Of a stretch of DNA of 64,000 nucleotides, positions 34,601 to 43,011 are shown piece after piece; positions within the stretch are counted from its first letter, which is position 1, and every line of letters begins with the position of its first letter. The DNA comes from Dyella sp. GSA-30 (GTDB taxonomy: Bacteria > Pseudomonadota > Gammaproteobacteria > Xanthomonadales > Rhodanobacteraceae): the NCBI RefSeq assembly GCF_027924605.1, contig NZ_AP027042.1, positions 3,697,524-3,761,523 on the forward strand, read 5' to 3'. The notes under the pieces are model-generated. The model was not told the origin of the DNA, did no database searches, and saw nothing but the letters and a program-made list of their open reading frames with translations. The position numbers and the translations under genes are program-made.

Positions 34601-34916
34601 CAAGGAGCGGCCCGGCGAGCCTCGGTTCGGCATGCAGGACGTTCCCGCCGGCAGCGGCAAACCTCCGCTGGTGAAGTGGAATGACCTGGCCTGGGTAGAT
34701 ACCGACGTCGTGCCCGGTGGAGTCATTCAACTCAACAAGACCATTTCACTGCTGCCACCGGTCGTGCCCACGCCGCCCGATCCGCAAAACCAGTCCGACC
34801 CTGCCGATGCACAGGCGAAATGGAACCCCTCCACCGACGCGGCCGAACTTGCCTACATCCTCTATCGGGTGCCGGTGCTGGTGGCCGTCCACGCCTCACG
34901 GATGCTGCCGTCATGA
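31659..34916 (+). CDS. Large operon protein with a central membrane hairpin
   Basis: This 1085-residue protein overlaps the preceding gene by 4 bp. The N-terminal half contains strongly patterned motifs, GPGDIVGIEGRAIVKVDPRD, FEPNYLAYVEFYDEDFPW and RLRPWIMLVVLKETEF, which look like conserved family signatures, although I cannot name the family. A long hydrophobic segment at about residues 590-635 (LRFLPLLILLIALLLALGLG, then VALVAVAVLLGAPLVMLF) fits one or two membrane helices. The second half is soluble, with IKQIVYLPSWLLDNMVEDF, LNHEMARELLWNEYPTDQRG and a C-terminal PDIYLIGFDLTAEEAKG. No signal peptide is visible. It is the only operon member with a clear membrane anchor, so it may tether the complex. 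Confidence 0.8.
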   Translation: MSDPTYSFLPWLRSGVANSITQADGDASIMVRATIPVDLTLSGTQLDGSTTTQTVHRDVSLYGPGDIVGIEGRAIVKVDPRDYITNFEPNYLAYVEFYDEDFPWRYTPAAADVGKSRLRPWIMLVVLKETEFTDGKDISGKPLGYIELASGVDGSSVFPAPSELWAWAHVHANVDLSNQGDEAIGGVLDKLTQTIASNADLAYSRLLCPRRLEPDTAYHAFVIPVFESGRLAGLGADIPGTTVATASSWDNHQAQFPYYYRWYFKTGDFGDFEYLVKLLQPRPVDSRVGVRDIDVIHPGANLPPIDTPATLGGVLKLGGALRAPFATLPPQDQAQVTQYDQWDQPFPHPFETAMADRINLADDYTRDAASAVNPDGDPDPVITSPLYGRWPALVKRVLKASDGSTLPNDQNWIHRLNLDPRFRVAAGFGTDVVQANDQSYMAAAWQQVGDVLAANEKLRFAQFAMAASAGLYDRHITTLTPERQFLLTAPVHARVMGSPTTVSALVRASVLPPVLTSGVYRRITRQGTALMNRLALASTAPAAIVTGVNAGQWLTAPPKIAPTGAIGIGDAVAAVTPSNEPSWIAQLLAQYPWLRFLPLLILLIALLLALGLGIVALVAVAVLLGAPLVMLFKTLSQWAQAGQVVTSIQEEQQTPASVDALPTVPNFVITEPGTSFTPQSGTTDSIEATNFKQGLRDAYTYTSIQFPVAPRPQLDLAALSSKVVTALNPRIAIPKRIKQIVYLPSWLLDNMVEDFTPVMAYPVFDLPMYKPLSNLSIEYFLPNINLIPNNSLTLLETNQRFIEAYMVGLNHEMARELLWNEYPTDQRGSYFRQFWDVSLQLPPNPTPADKEALRDIPELHKWSLHSQLGDHNLREQNGAAALLVLVVRGELLKRYPTAVIYAQKAQWQTKNGKVDTSEDRALVELSQAEEDSDKPPESKVRLPLFEAKVDPDIYLIGFDLTAEEAKGGTQPTDDAGWFFVIKERPGEPRFGMQDVPAGSGKPPLVKWNDLAWVDTDVVPGGVIQLNKTISLLPPVVPTPPDPQNQSDPADAQAKWNPSTDAAELAYILYRVPVLVAVHASRMLPS

Positions 34917-37900
34917 CATTCACGGACCTTCAGGCCCAGCTGGCTCAGGCCAGGGCGCAAGGCGACGCAGCGCTCACGTCGCTGATGTCGCAGCGCGAAC
35001 AGCTAAGGTCGGTGCAGCAACAGATCGCCACACTCAAGCGACTGGACAACGGAACCGGACAGGCGCACGAACAACTGCTCCGTTTGCAGGCACAAGCCGA
35101 CACACTTTCGACGCAGCTGGGCCAGGCGCGCCAGGATGCCTCTCAGCTGCGTGCCAGTGCCGTCGGACTGCTCGGTCAACTCGCGGCACTGGAGCCTCCG
35201 CAGCAACAGATCGAGCAACTTGTCGACACGGTGCCGATTCTGCTCTTTCCGGTACGCATCGAAACACGCTTTCAGGTGGCGTCCCAACAGGTCCGCGGCA
35301 GTTCCTCCCAACTATGGGTTCGTATTTACCCGGACGATTGCCAGATCGACACGTTCGAGTCGATGCTAAGCGCTACCGAGGTGACTAACGCCACGGCGTT
35401 CTGGATCGCCATGTGGCGCGCCGGCAACATCGAGGCGCAGGAGCGCGGCGCATGGAGCACCCTGGTCAGCAGCTCGGGCTCGGGCCGGGCCGCCTATGTG
35501 ATCCAGCAATTTGCGCCCATCAACGCTGCCGCCAAGCCGACCAAGACCAACCCGCAGGATGTCGTCCTGGTGATCGTGCCGCAGATCACCGTGAGCGCGG
35601 CCGAGCAAACCGCCGCCTTTGCTTACTGGATTGCAGTGTGGAGCGCGGATGGTGCGACAGCACCGATCCAGAATGCCTTGACCGCGCTTCAGGCAGCGGT
35701 TGGCAACGCAAGGGCCGATCAACTGATCGCCGGCTTCGCGCCCGATCCCAACGGATGGGATCCGCCTACCGGTTACACGCGCGCCCAGGTCAACGCGACC
35801 TGCGCTGTGCTGGAGTTGCCCGCATCCCCCGTCACGAAAACGGCGTCATGGACGCAGGCGGCAAAAGCCTTTGCACTGCCCGATCGCTTCGCCGTGCTGG
35901 CGTTCAACCAGGGCGTGCAGGTCAAGAACGTGATCGGCAATCCCATTCCCGATGGTCTGGCTACGACGCCCGATCCTTCGCTGCCATCGGGCGACCAGAT
36001 CACGGTGACCGATGACGATGTGCAGTTCAACGACGATCTGCGCTGGATCGCCGATTTCGATCATGCCGTTGCTGTCGGCATGGGCATCAAGATCGACCTC
36101 ACCACGGAAGAAGCCGTCAACGGATTCGATCGGCTGCTCGTCGTCGGCATGCGCTTCTCGTCGGATCAGAAAGAGGGCCAGTCGCTGCTGCAAACGTTGA
36201 TCACCCACCAATGCGCAAGCAAGGGCGGCTACAGCCTGGTCCCGCAGGGCAGCCCTACCAACAACACCGATGGACAGGGCGCCGCCTATTCCTGGGTCGA
36301 CGATCCCGATGCCGCCTACGACACGCTGTTCAAGGGTAAGGACGAGTACGCCGACAGTACCGACCCCTTGCAACGCAGCGATGGCGAGTGGTTCGCCAAG
36401 GCGCTGGGCATCGATGATGCGATCGTCAAGCGTATTCCCAATGCAGGCGGTTTCGATCAGGCCGAAGCGCGGGCCATGAACGTTGCGCTATGGAACGGCA
36501 CGCTTGGCTATATGTTCGAGGAAATGCTTTCGCCAGTGTTTTCGAAAGCCGACGTAGCGTCGACGCGCCAGTTCTTTACCCGCTACGTCTCGGGACGGGG
36601 CGCGCTACCGGCCTTTCGGGTCGGCAAGCAGCCTTATGGGTTGTTGCCGGCCATGACGTTCGCCAACTATCACGGCCCGACCGGGCGGGCCGCGGCCGGC
36701 CTGCTGGCCGCGCCATGGTCCAGCTACCTGCAGCGATTGCACACGCTGCTGCTGCGTCTGGATGGCGAATGGAAGACGCTGTCCGCGAATGTTGCCCATA
36801 TCGGTCAGAGTGGCGACCCGCACCAGTTGTTGCTCGACATCATCGGCCTGAACTCGGGTTCGGTCGAATATCACCAGCGCTACGCCGAGAGTTTCGACCA
36901 GCTCTACAACAAGCTCGTGCTTGAACTGGGACAGTTCTTCGGCGGGCTGCTTGCCCAATGGTTGCAGCAGCGCGGTGAGGCATTGCTCACCCAACTCGGA
37001 GCCGATCCGACCCTCAAGCCCGCCATCCTGCAGAAGTTCTTCTACGGGCAGAGCGCCCAACTCACCGGTCCTGTCGTCGACGATGTTCCCTTGTCCGAGA
37101 GCACGCCCGTTCGCGCCTATACGGCGGACAACAAGAACTACATCCAATGGCTGGCGGGTGCGTCCCTTGACGTTATTCGCCGTCAGGACTTCGGTGGCAA
37201 CGCGCCACCCAACGCCCTGCTCTATCTGATGCTGCGCCATTCGATGATGCTCTCGCAGTGGGATACCGGCGTGCGTTTCCTGGAATCGCACGGCCTGGCC
37301 AGTGCGAACGCACGGCTCGAACCGGCATTCATCAACGTGCAGACCGCAGCCAACACAGGCGAGAGCAAGTTCAATCAGTTGTATCAGCCACAGCCTGCGA
37401 TTACCGGCGGCGCAGCGGCGACGCTGGCCGACTACGTGCTGTTGCCCGCCATCCTGCACAGTGCGGCCGAAGCAGAAGATTTGAACGAAGTCGTGGCTGC
37501 CCTGGGCCGACTTGCCGGACTGCCTACGGCACGTTTGGAGCGGCTATTTACCGAGCACATCGATTGCTGCAGCTATCGCCTCGATGCCTGGAAAGCGGGT
37601 CTGGTCGCCACGCGTCTGGAAGAGATGAGAGCACCCGGCAACGCGAGTGCGTCCGACCAAGGTATCTACCTCGGCGCTTTCGGATGGCTAGAAGATGTGC
37701 GCCCGCGCGCTGCAGCGCTGGAGGCCGTGCGACTGGAAGGCGACAACCAGAAGGTGTTCCAGCGGCCCGGCGATGCGCCGCTCAAGTACGACATCGCCAA
37801 TGCCGGCTTCATCCACGCACCGTCATTGAACCAGGCGGCGACGGCGGCGATCCTGAAGAACGCCTATCGCGTCAACGCGTCCCCCGCCCATCCCGACACT

Positions 37901-40396
37901 ATGGCGGTGAACCTCACGTCGGAACGTGTTCGGCAGGCGCAGACCATTCTGGAAGGCATGCGCAACGGTCAGACGTTGCCGGCCCTGCTCGGCTATCGCT
38001 TCGAGCGTGGCTTGCACGACGATTACCGGCAGGCGGAGGTCGACAAGTTCATCTACCCGCTTCGTCAGGCCTTCCCGTTGGCAGCCAACAAGCTCAAGAG
38101 CACGCAGACCGACGGCACGGTGGACATCAGCCTGATCGACGCCGACAACGTGATCGATGGGCAGGCCCTGATCAATCGCACCCAAACGGCAGGCAACGCG
38201 ACCTACCCATTCGGGCTGACGATCGGCAGCGGCCCGGGCCAGGTGCCCGCCGCGACATCCACGGAACAGGATGTCATCAACGCACAGGTCGATGCGCTGC
38301 GTGATCTGTATGACGCGTTGGGCGACATGGTCATGGCCGAGAGCGTGTATCAGGTCGTGCTGGGCAACTTCGAGCGTTCCGCTGCGGTGAGCAAGTCGCT
38401 CAGCTCGGGCGCGCAGCCACCGGATATTCAGGTGGTCGACACACCACGCAGCGGCGTATCGCTGACGCATCGGGTGGCGCTGCATCTCGATCCGACGGTA
38501 AACCCGGCCACGTCTCCCAGCAGCGTGCCGATGACGCCGCGCGCTACCGCCGAAGCGCCGCTCAACGCGTGGCTTGCGACCAACATGCCGCCACCTGCCT
38601 CGGTGGTGGTCAGCGTCAGCTACAGCACGCCCGCACTCTCCGCACCCAAAACCGTGGTGCTCACACAAGCCGATCTCGGGCTGCAGCCGATCGACTTGCT
38701 CTACGTCGCCAACCTCGACCTGGATCAGGCAATGGGCGAACTGGACGACCGCATCGTCCAGGCAGTGCGCTATGGCAGCGACGGGCATCCTGATATGGAC
38801 GTCTCCATCCAGTATCTGACCCCGGTGCCCGGCAAGACCACCTTCTTCGAATTGGCGGCGATGGTGCGTAGCCTACGCAAGATCATCCTGCAAAGTCGCA
38901 CCATCGGCCCGACCGACATGACGATGCCGCTGGAGGCAAAGTCCACGGAAGCGATCTGGGACGACGCGGAACTCGCCTCTCGCGTCGATACCGCCATCGC
39001 GGCGCTCACCGTACGGCGCGATGCACTCGTCGCCCTGCAAGCCGACGCGTCCGCACTGGACGACTACGCGCACCTGGTGACCGACGAGTTGCTGCGCTGC
39101 GCCCTGCACGGTATCGCCCAGGCCGGCACCGGCCAGATGCATGGCGACATGCGCTCCATCTACGACGCCATCACCGTCAAGCTCAATGCCGTGGTCACCC
39201 GCTGGCAAGGCAAGAGCAGCGACTTTGCCGCGCTGATGGCTACCTGGCCCTCACTGGCTACCGACCCGGAACGCTTCGCCCTGCTCAAGCAGGCCGAGCG
39301 CCTGATCATGTCCAACACCACCGCCACACCACCGGCGGACCCCAATGTCTATAAGGCAACGATCGACGCCGACAAGACGCAGTTCGACCTGCACCTGTCT
39401 GCATTGCAGGTGGTGCTCGCCTTCAACGGCGCGCGGCTGGTCGACTACGCCAATGCCGTGACGGCGCTCGAGCCGACAGTCGCGCAACATGACGCCACAC
39501 CGCTGGACATCAGCGACCAGCAGGCAGCCATCACCAACCTGCGCGTAACCATCGTGTCGCGCATCACCGCCGTGGCCAAGGATCTGACCACGCGCATTAC
39601 TGCCGCCACCACCATTGTCGGCAACCCGCCGACGGACTCGTCGCAATCGCGCGTGCAGCAGCTGCTGGCCGCGGCCAAGCAGGTACTCGGCGACGAAGCC
39701 CAGATTGTCCCGCGCTTCGTGTTGTCCGATGCGCATGGCACTGAGTTCAACAACGCCTGGACCGGCTCGTCCTCGCTGCTGACCGATGTGCTCGCCAAGG
39801 GGCGCCAATTCCCGGTAGACGACTGGCTGTACGGCGTGGCGCGCGTGCGCAGCAAACTGGGTGCGTGGGAAAATCTCGCGGTGCTGAGCGAGGCGTTTGG
39901 GGCTGCCGCCCCGGCGCTGGTCCCGCTCCAGCTCCCGTTCACCGCAGACGATCGCTGGATGGCCTTGGAATTCGATGCCGTCGCGGCCGGCCAGGGCGAC
40001 CATCTGCTGTATACGGCGCACTTTGCCGCCCCCTTCGATCCGGGCGCCGATCAATGTGGCCTGCTTATCGACGAGTGGCTGGAGCTGGTGCCGGCAAGTG
40101 ACGTGTTGTCCGGGCTCACCTTCCATTTCGAGCGACCGAACTCGCAGCCGCCCCAGGCTGCCCTGCTCGTGCTGCCATCGGTGCTGCGCGGCCACTGGCA
40201 ATGGGACGACCTGGTCGGCGCGCTCAACGACACGCTCGATGCCGCCAAGGCGAGAGCGGTCGAGCCTGCGCAGATCGACACGACAGACTATGCGTCGTTC
40301 CTGCCAGCAACAATGATGGCGGTGACGCTGTACCAGATCACGATCGCCACCAATCTCGCGCTCAACAACAATATCTACGCGCGCATGGGGAGCTGA
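34913..40396 (+). CDS. Giant coiled-coil-led operon protein
   Basis: I start at 34913 (ATGA overlap), giving 1827 residues. The first 90 residues form a coiled coil (LQAQLAQARAQGDAALTSL; QQQIATLKRLDNGTGQ; RLQAQADTLSTQLGQARQDA). A patterned domain follows: PILLFPVRIETRFQ, LWVRIYPDDCQIDTF and ATAFWIAMWRAGNIEAQER. A middle region has LLAQWLQQRGEALLTQ and DVIRRQDFGGN; the last third is helical and ends with GVARVRSKLGAWENLAV. There is no signal peptide, no membrane helix and no enzymatic motif that I recognise. The size and modular helical layout suggest a structural or scaffold subunit. It is the largest gene of the operon and sits 2 bp before the last one. Confidence 0.8.
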   Translation: MTFTDLQAQLAQARAQGDAALTSLMSQREQLRSVQQQIATLKRLDNGTGQAHEQLLRLQAQADTLSTQLGQARQDASQLRASAVGLLGQLAALEPPQQQIEQLVDTVPILLFPVRIETRFQVASQQVRGSSSQLWVRIYPDDCQIDTFESMLSATEVTNATAFWIAMWRAGNIEAQERGAWSTLVSSSGSGRAAYVIQQFAPINAAAKPTKTNPQDVVLVIVPQITVSAAEQTAAFAYWIAVWSADGATAPIQNALTALQAAVGNARADQLIAGFAPDPNGWDPPTGYTRAQVNATCAVLELPASPVTKTASWTQAAKAFALPDRFAVLAFNQGVQVKNVIGNPIPDGLATTPDPSLPSGDQITVTDDDVQFNDDLRWIADFDHAVAVGMGIKIDLTTEEAVNGFDRLLVVGMRFSSDQKEGQSLLQTLITHQCASKGGYSLVPQGSPTNNTDGQGAAYSWVDDPDAAYDTLFKGKDEYADSTDPLQRSDGEWFAKALGIDDAIVKRIPNAGGFDQAEARAMNVALWNGTLGYMFEEMLSPVFSKADVASTRQFFTRYVSGRGALPAFRVGKQPYGLLPAMTFANYHGPTGRAAAGLLAAPWSSYLQRLHTLLLRLDGEWKTLSANVAHIGQSGDPHQLLLDIIGLNSGSVEYHQRYAESFDQLYNKLVLELGQFFGGLLAQWLQQRGEALLTQLGADPTLKPAILQKFFYGQSAQLTGPVVDDVPLSESTPVRAYTADNKNYIQWLAGASLDVIRRQDFGGNAPPNALLYLMLRHSMMLSQWDTGVRFLESHGLASANARLEPAFINVQTAANTGESKFNQLYQPQPAITGGAAATLADYVLLPAILHSAAEAEDLNEVVAALGRLAGLPTARLERLFTEHIDCCSYRLDAWKAGLVATRLEEMRAPGNASASDQGIYLGAFGWLEDVRPRAAALEAVRLEGDNQKVFQRPGDAPLKYDIANAGFIHAPSLNQAATAAILKNAYRVNASPAHPDTMAVNLTSERVRQAQTILEGMRNGQTLPALLGYRFERGLHDDYRQAEVDKFIYPLRQAFPLAANKLKSTQTDGTVDISLIDADNVIDGQALINRTQTAGNATYPFGLTIGSGPGQVPAATSTEQDVINAQVDALRDLYDALGDMVMAESVYQVVLGNFERSAAVSKSLSSGAQPPDIQVVDTPRSGVSLTHRVALHLDPTVNPATSPSSVPMTPRATAEAPLNAWLATNMPPPASVVVSVSYSTPALSAPKTVVLTQADLGLQPIDLLYVANLDLDQAMGELDDRIVQAVRYGSDGHPDMDVSIQYLTPVPGKTTFFELAAMVRSLRKIILQSRTIGPTDMTMPLEAKSTEAIWDDAELASRVDTAIAALTVRRDALVALQADASALDDYAHLVTDELLRCALHGIAQAGTGQMHGDMRSIYDAITVKLNAVVTRWQGKSSDFAALMATWPSLATDPERFALLKQAERLIMSNTTATPPADPNVYKATIDADKTQFDLHLSALQVVLAFNGARLVDYANAVTALEPTVAQHDATPLDISDQQAAITNLRVTIVSRITAVAKDLTTRITAATTIVGNPPTDSSQSRVQQLLAAAKQVLGDEAQIVPRFVLSDAHGTEFNNAWTGSSSLLTDVLAKGRQFPVDDWLYGVARVRSKLGAWENLAVLSEAFGAAAPALVPLQLPFTADDRWMALEFDAVAAGQGDHLLYTAHFAAPFDPGADQCGLLIDEWLELVPASDVLSGLTFHFERPNSQPPQAALLVLPSVLRGHWQWDDLVGALNDTLDAAKARAVEPAQIDTTDYASFLPATMMAVTLYQITIATNLALNNNIYARMGS

Positions 40397-40398
40397 CG

Positions 40399-42267
40399 AT
40401 GACCATTCCGGAGAAATACACGGTCGCGAATCTGACCCAGGCATTGGCGCAGCGGCTGTATCCCACGGTCACGGTATGGAATCGCCTCGAGGGCCGGCCA
40501 CGCACTTCCAACTTCGATCGCGCGCTCAAAGCCGAAGTGCGCGATGCGCTCTGGATGCTTACCAAGCAATGGCAGATCGGCGAATTTCGCGCCGACGATG
40601 CCGGCTCGCCGGTCTCGGCAAAAGTGCGGATGCGAACCTCTCCCGTCACGAAATACCAGGCGGCGGGCGGCACCGCCGAGGCCTATGACGGCAGCCTCCC
40701 CATGGAGGCGCGAACCGAGCAGCTTCCCATCGCCTTGCAGTGGGACAGCAAGGCGATGCGATTGGACTTGCGTGCGCAGTTGGGCCGTCAGTGGCGCAAG
40801 CTGCTGGACGGCGCAGGACTTTCGACGTACACGCCACAATACCTTGCACGCTATCCCTTCCAGTTGCCCACGCAGGACACGCTTGGCGACTATGTCTACG
40901 CCCATCGCCAGGGCTGGCAGCAATACGCCGCACTGGCGGGGCGCTGCATCGATGGCGGCAACCTGTATGTCTACCTGACAGCCAATCCGGCCCAGCACGC
41001 GTCCGACGGCGTGACGTTGTCGTCGCCCGGCGACCAGTCCGCGCTGGACAATCTTGGTGCGCAGTTCGTCGCCTGGTACCACGCACAGTATCTGCAGGAA
41101 ACCGGCCAGAGCGCGTGGCAGCCCGATTACCTTGAATATCAGCTCGCCTGCTCCGCCACACAGGCTGGCCAGGAAGTCGTGCTTGCAGCCAGCGAGTACG
41201 CGCAAGGTCATCTCGACTGGTACGCGTTCGATCGCTCCACACCCGCGGGCGGACTGGGGCAAGTGACACCCGCGCCGACTGCCGTCGAACAGGTGAGTGT
41301 CACACCCTTTATTCCCACACCGGTCACCTTCCAGGGCATGCCCGATCCGCGCTGGTGGGCACTGGAAGATCGCAAGACCGATTTCGGCAGCGTGTCGCCA
41401 TCCACCACCGATGTGGCTCAGTTGCTGCTGATGGAGTTCGGCCTGATCTACGCCAACGACTGGTTCATGCTGCCGTGCCGGCTGCCCGTCGGTGAGCTTG
41501 CGCGCATCGAGGGCCTGACGGTGACGAATGTGTTCGGCGAGCGGTTCTGGATCATCACCGCCGGCACGGGAAGCCAGGACAACTGGCATCGCTGGTCGAT
41601 GTTCCAGCTCAGCTCGGCGCCACCCGCGCAAGGCATGGCCGATACGAGTCTGCTGATTCCTCCGTCGACGGCGACCACCTTCGACGGCGATCCCATGGAG
41701 ATGGTCGAGTTCGCTCGGGACGAAGTAGCCAACATGGTCTGGGCGATCGAGCGGACCATTCCCGCCGTTGCCGGACAAGGGCGCTCGGGCAAAGACGAGG
41801 CGCGTGAGACGTTGCTCTACCAGCAACAGTTGATCACTACCGCCGCACCACCACCTGCGGCCTATGCGGCGCCGATTGCCTATCGCGCGATGAGCAGCGT
41901 GCCCGAGCATTGGATTCCATTCGCACCCGTGCATGTGGACGGCTCCAACCGGCAGATCCAGCTTCAACGCAGCCGCATGCTGCGGATCATCGATGGCGAT
42001 CCGAACCCGCCGGTCAAAATACCGCCGCGCACCACGCTCGTGCGGCAAGGGCTGGATGTCACGCCACCGCAGCCCTACTTTGTGCATGAAGAGGAAGTCC
42101 CACGGGCTGGCGCCATCCTGACAGAACGTTTCCGGCGGACACGCTGGAACGGCGGCACGACCTATGTCTGGCTCGGCGTACGCAAGCAGACCGGCCGCGG
42201 CGAGGAAACCAGCGGACTAGCCTTTGATAGTCTGGTGTCGGTCACGCCACAAAATGCCGGCCCATAA
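40399..42267 (+). CDS. Last protein of the giant operon
   Basis: The 622-residue product starts 2 bp after the giant gene's stop. It begins MTIPEKYTVANLTQALAQRL, and its first 100 residues contain RPRTSNFDRALKAEVRDALW and LTKQWQIGEFRADDAGSPV, which look like a conserved family signature. The centre has a metal-binding-like or active-site-like stretch with ALEDRKTDFGSVSPSTTDVA and EFGLIYANDWFMLPCRLPV. The C-terminus is beta-rich and ends with RTRWNGGTTYVWLGVRKQTG. No signal peptide or membrane helix is present. It probably caps or recruits something to the assembly. No enzymatic function can be assigned. A nested inverted-repeat element follows 55 bp downstream. Confidence 0.8.
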   Translation: MTIPEKYTVANLTQALAQRLYPTVTVWNRLEGRPRTSNFDRALKAEVRDALWMLTKQWQIGEFRADDAGSPVSAKVRMRTSPVTKYQAAGGTAEAYDGSLPMEARTEQLPIALQWDSKAMRLDLRAQLGRQWRKLLDGAGLSTYTPQYLARYPFQLPTQDTLGDYVYAHRQGWQQYAALAGRCIDGGNLYVYLTANPAQHASDGVTLSSPGDQSALDNLGAQFVAWYHAQYLQETGQSAWQPDYLEYQLACSATQAGQEVVLAASEYAQGHLDWYAFDRSTPAGGLGQVTPAPTAVEQVSVTPFIPTPVTFQGMPDPRWWALEDRKTDFGSVSPSTTDVAQLLLMEFGLIYANDWFMLPCRLPVGELARIEGLTVTNVFGERFWIITAGTGSQDNWHRWSMFQLSSAPPAQGMADTSLLIPPSTATTFDGDPMEMVEFARDEVANMVWAIERTIPAVAGQGRSGKDEARETLLYQQQLITTAAPPPAAYAAPIAYRAMSSVPEHWIPFAPVHVDGSNRQIQLQRSRMLRIIDGDPNPPVKIPPRTTLVRQGLDVTPPQPYFVHEEEVPRAGAILTERFRRTRWNGGTTYVWLGVRKQTGRGEETSGLAFDSLVSVTPQNAGP

Positions 42268-42321
42268 AAGCTGATGATTGGATTCAGACAAGCAAATATT
42301 TTCATTGTGGGAGTGCCTTCA

Positions 42322-42504
42322 GGGAACCTCGAATAACCCTTTCTACTCGTCATTCCGGCGCAGGCCGGAACCCAGTGGCTTTGTGAACGGTTATCGCGAG
42401 AGCGTGCAAAAGTCAGCTCTATCGCGAAAACTGAAAACCGATGCCACTGGGTTCCGGCCTGCGCCGGAATGACGATAGGAAGACTGAGGTTATTCGAGGC
42501 TCCC
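42322..42504. repeat. Nested inverted-repeat (MITE-like or REP-derived) element
   Basis: The element has a perfect 32-bp inverted repeat: left arm 42348-42379 starts CGTCATTCCGGCGCAGG, right arm 42443-42474 ends CGCCGGAATGACG. A second, outer inverted repeat flanks it: GGGAACCTCGAATAACC (from 42322) matches the complement of 42487-42504 at all but about two positions. The central 63 bp is not coding. A related copy of the inner repeat lies at 60225-60354. It is a non-autonomous palindromic element, probably also folding as a strong RNA hairpin that can end the operon transcript. Confidence 0.8.
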
Positions 42505-42525
42505 TTTGATCGCGACCGCCGTACA

Positions 42526-42566
42526 TCACGACGAGTATTTGTCGTGACTGAAGTCGCTCCTACAAG
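42526..42566. repeat. Second palindromic repeat family (REP-like)
   Basis: TCACGAC at 42526-42532 pairs with GTCGTGA at 42541-42547. The flank CTGAAGTCGCTCCTACAAG resembles the widespread REP sequence of Xanthomonadales and Pseudomonas (GTAGGAGCGACTT core). A matching inverted pair lies at 57341-57414. It may act as a transcript 3'-end or a target for REP-associated transposases. Confidence 0.55.
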
Positions 42567-42613
42567 ATAGGCTGTCGTTCGCGGTTTAGTGTCGAGAGCT
42601 TTATACCCGGATC

Positions 42614-42943
42614 ATGAAACGCGTTGTCATCCACATCCAAGCGGGCCCCGGATTGACCTGGCGAAGTCGCCTCATGGGCGTTGCCTTGGCGGGCATCATT
42701 CTCTCGATATTTCTGTTGTTGATGCTGGGTATCTGGATCGCGTTGGCCGTGGCTGCCACTTTGGCGATTCTGGTTGGGCTCACCCGGGCGTTTTTTCCGT
42801 CCGCCCTCGGCGGGCTCCGTTTCCCTCGCCGGACGTCGCCCTCCATGGGCACGCACACGTCCGCGCCGGCCAGCACCCCGTCATTGGAGACGCACGGCCA
42901 TAGCCGATCGCCTGACGGCGATTCGTCGCCCCCGCGGGAATAA
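42614..42943 (+). CDS. Small membrane protein with charged tail
   Basis: The 109-residue product reads MKRVVIHIQAGPGLTWRSRL, then two hydrophobic segments (VALAGIILSIFLLLMLGIWI and ALAVAATLAILVGL) and a Ser/Pro/Arg-rich soluble tail. This is a typical small integral membrane protein with no recognisable domain. The ribosome binding site is weak. It lies between the repeat elements and the cytochrome b561 gene, 68 bp upstream of the latter and in the same direction, so co-transcription is possible. The function is unknown. Confidence 0.65.
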   Translation: MKRVVIHIQAGPGLTWRSRLMGVALAGIILSIFLLLMLGIWIALAVAATLAILVGLTRAFFPSALGGLRFPRRTSPSMGTHTSAPASTPSLETHGHSRSPDGDSSPPRE

Positions 42944-43011
42944 ATGTTGATCCTGGATGGTATTGCCTCTCGTGAGCACTCCTTTCGTGCCCCGCTTCAG
43001 AGGTTTCCATC

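Noticed and set aside
28882-34730. Very long minus-strand open frames (785 and 1012 codons) opposite the giant operon
   Set aside because: They are antisense to the plus-strand giant genes, rich in Arg, His and Gln with no domains or ribosome binding sites. In GC-rich DNA such long shadow frames are common; the plus-strand frames have coupled starts and coherent strand/helix patterns.
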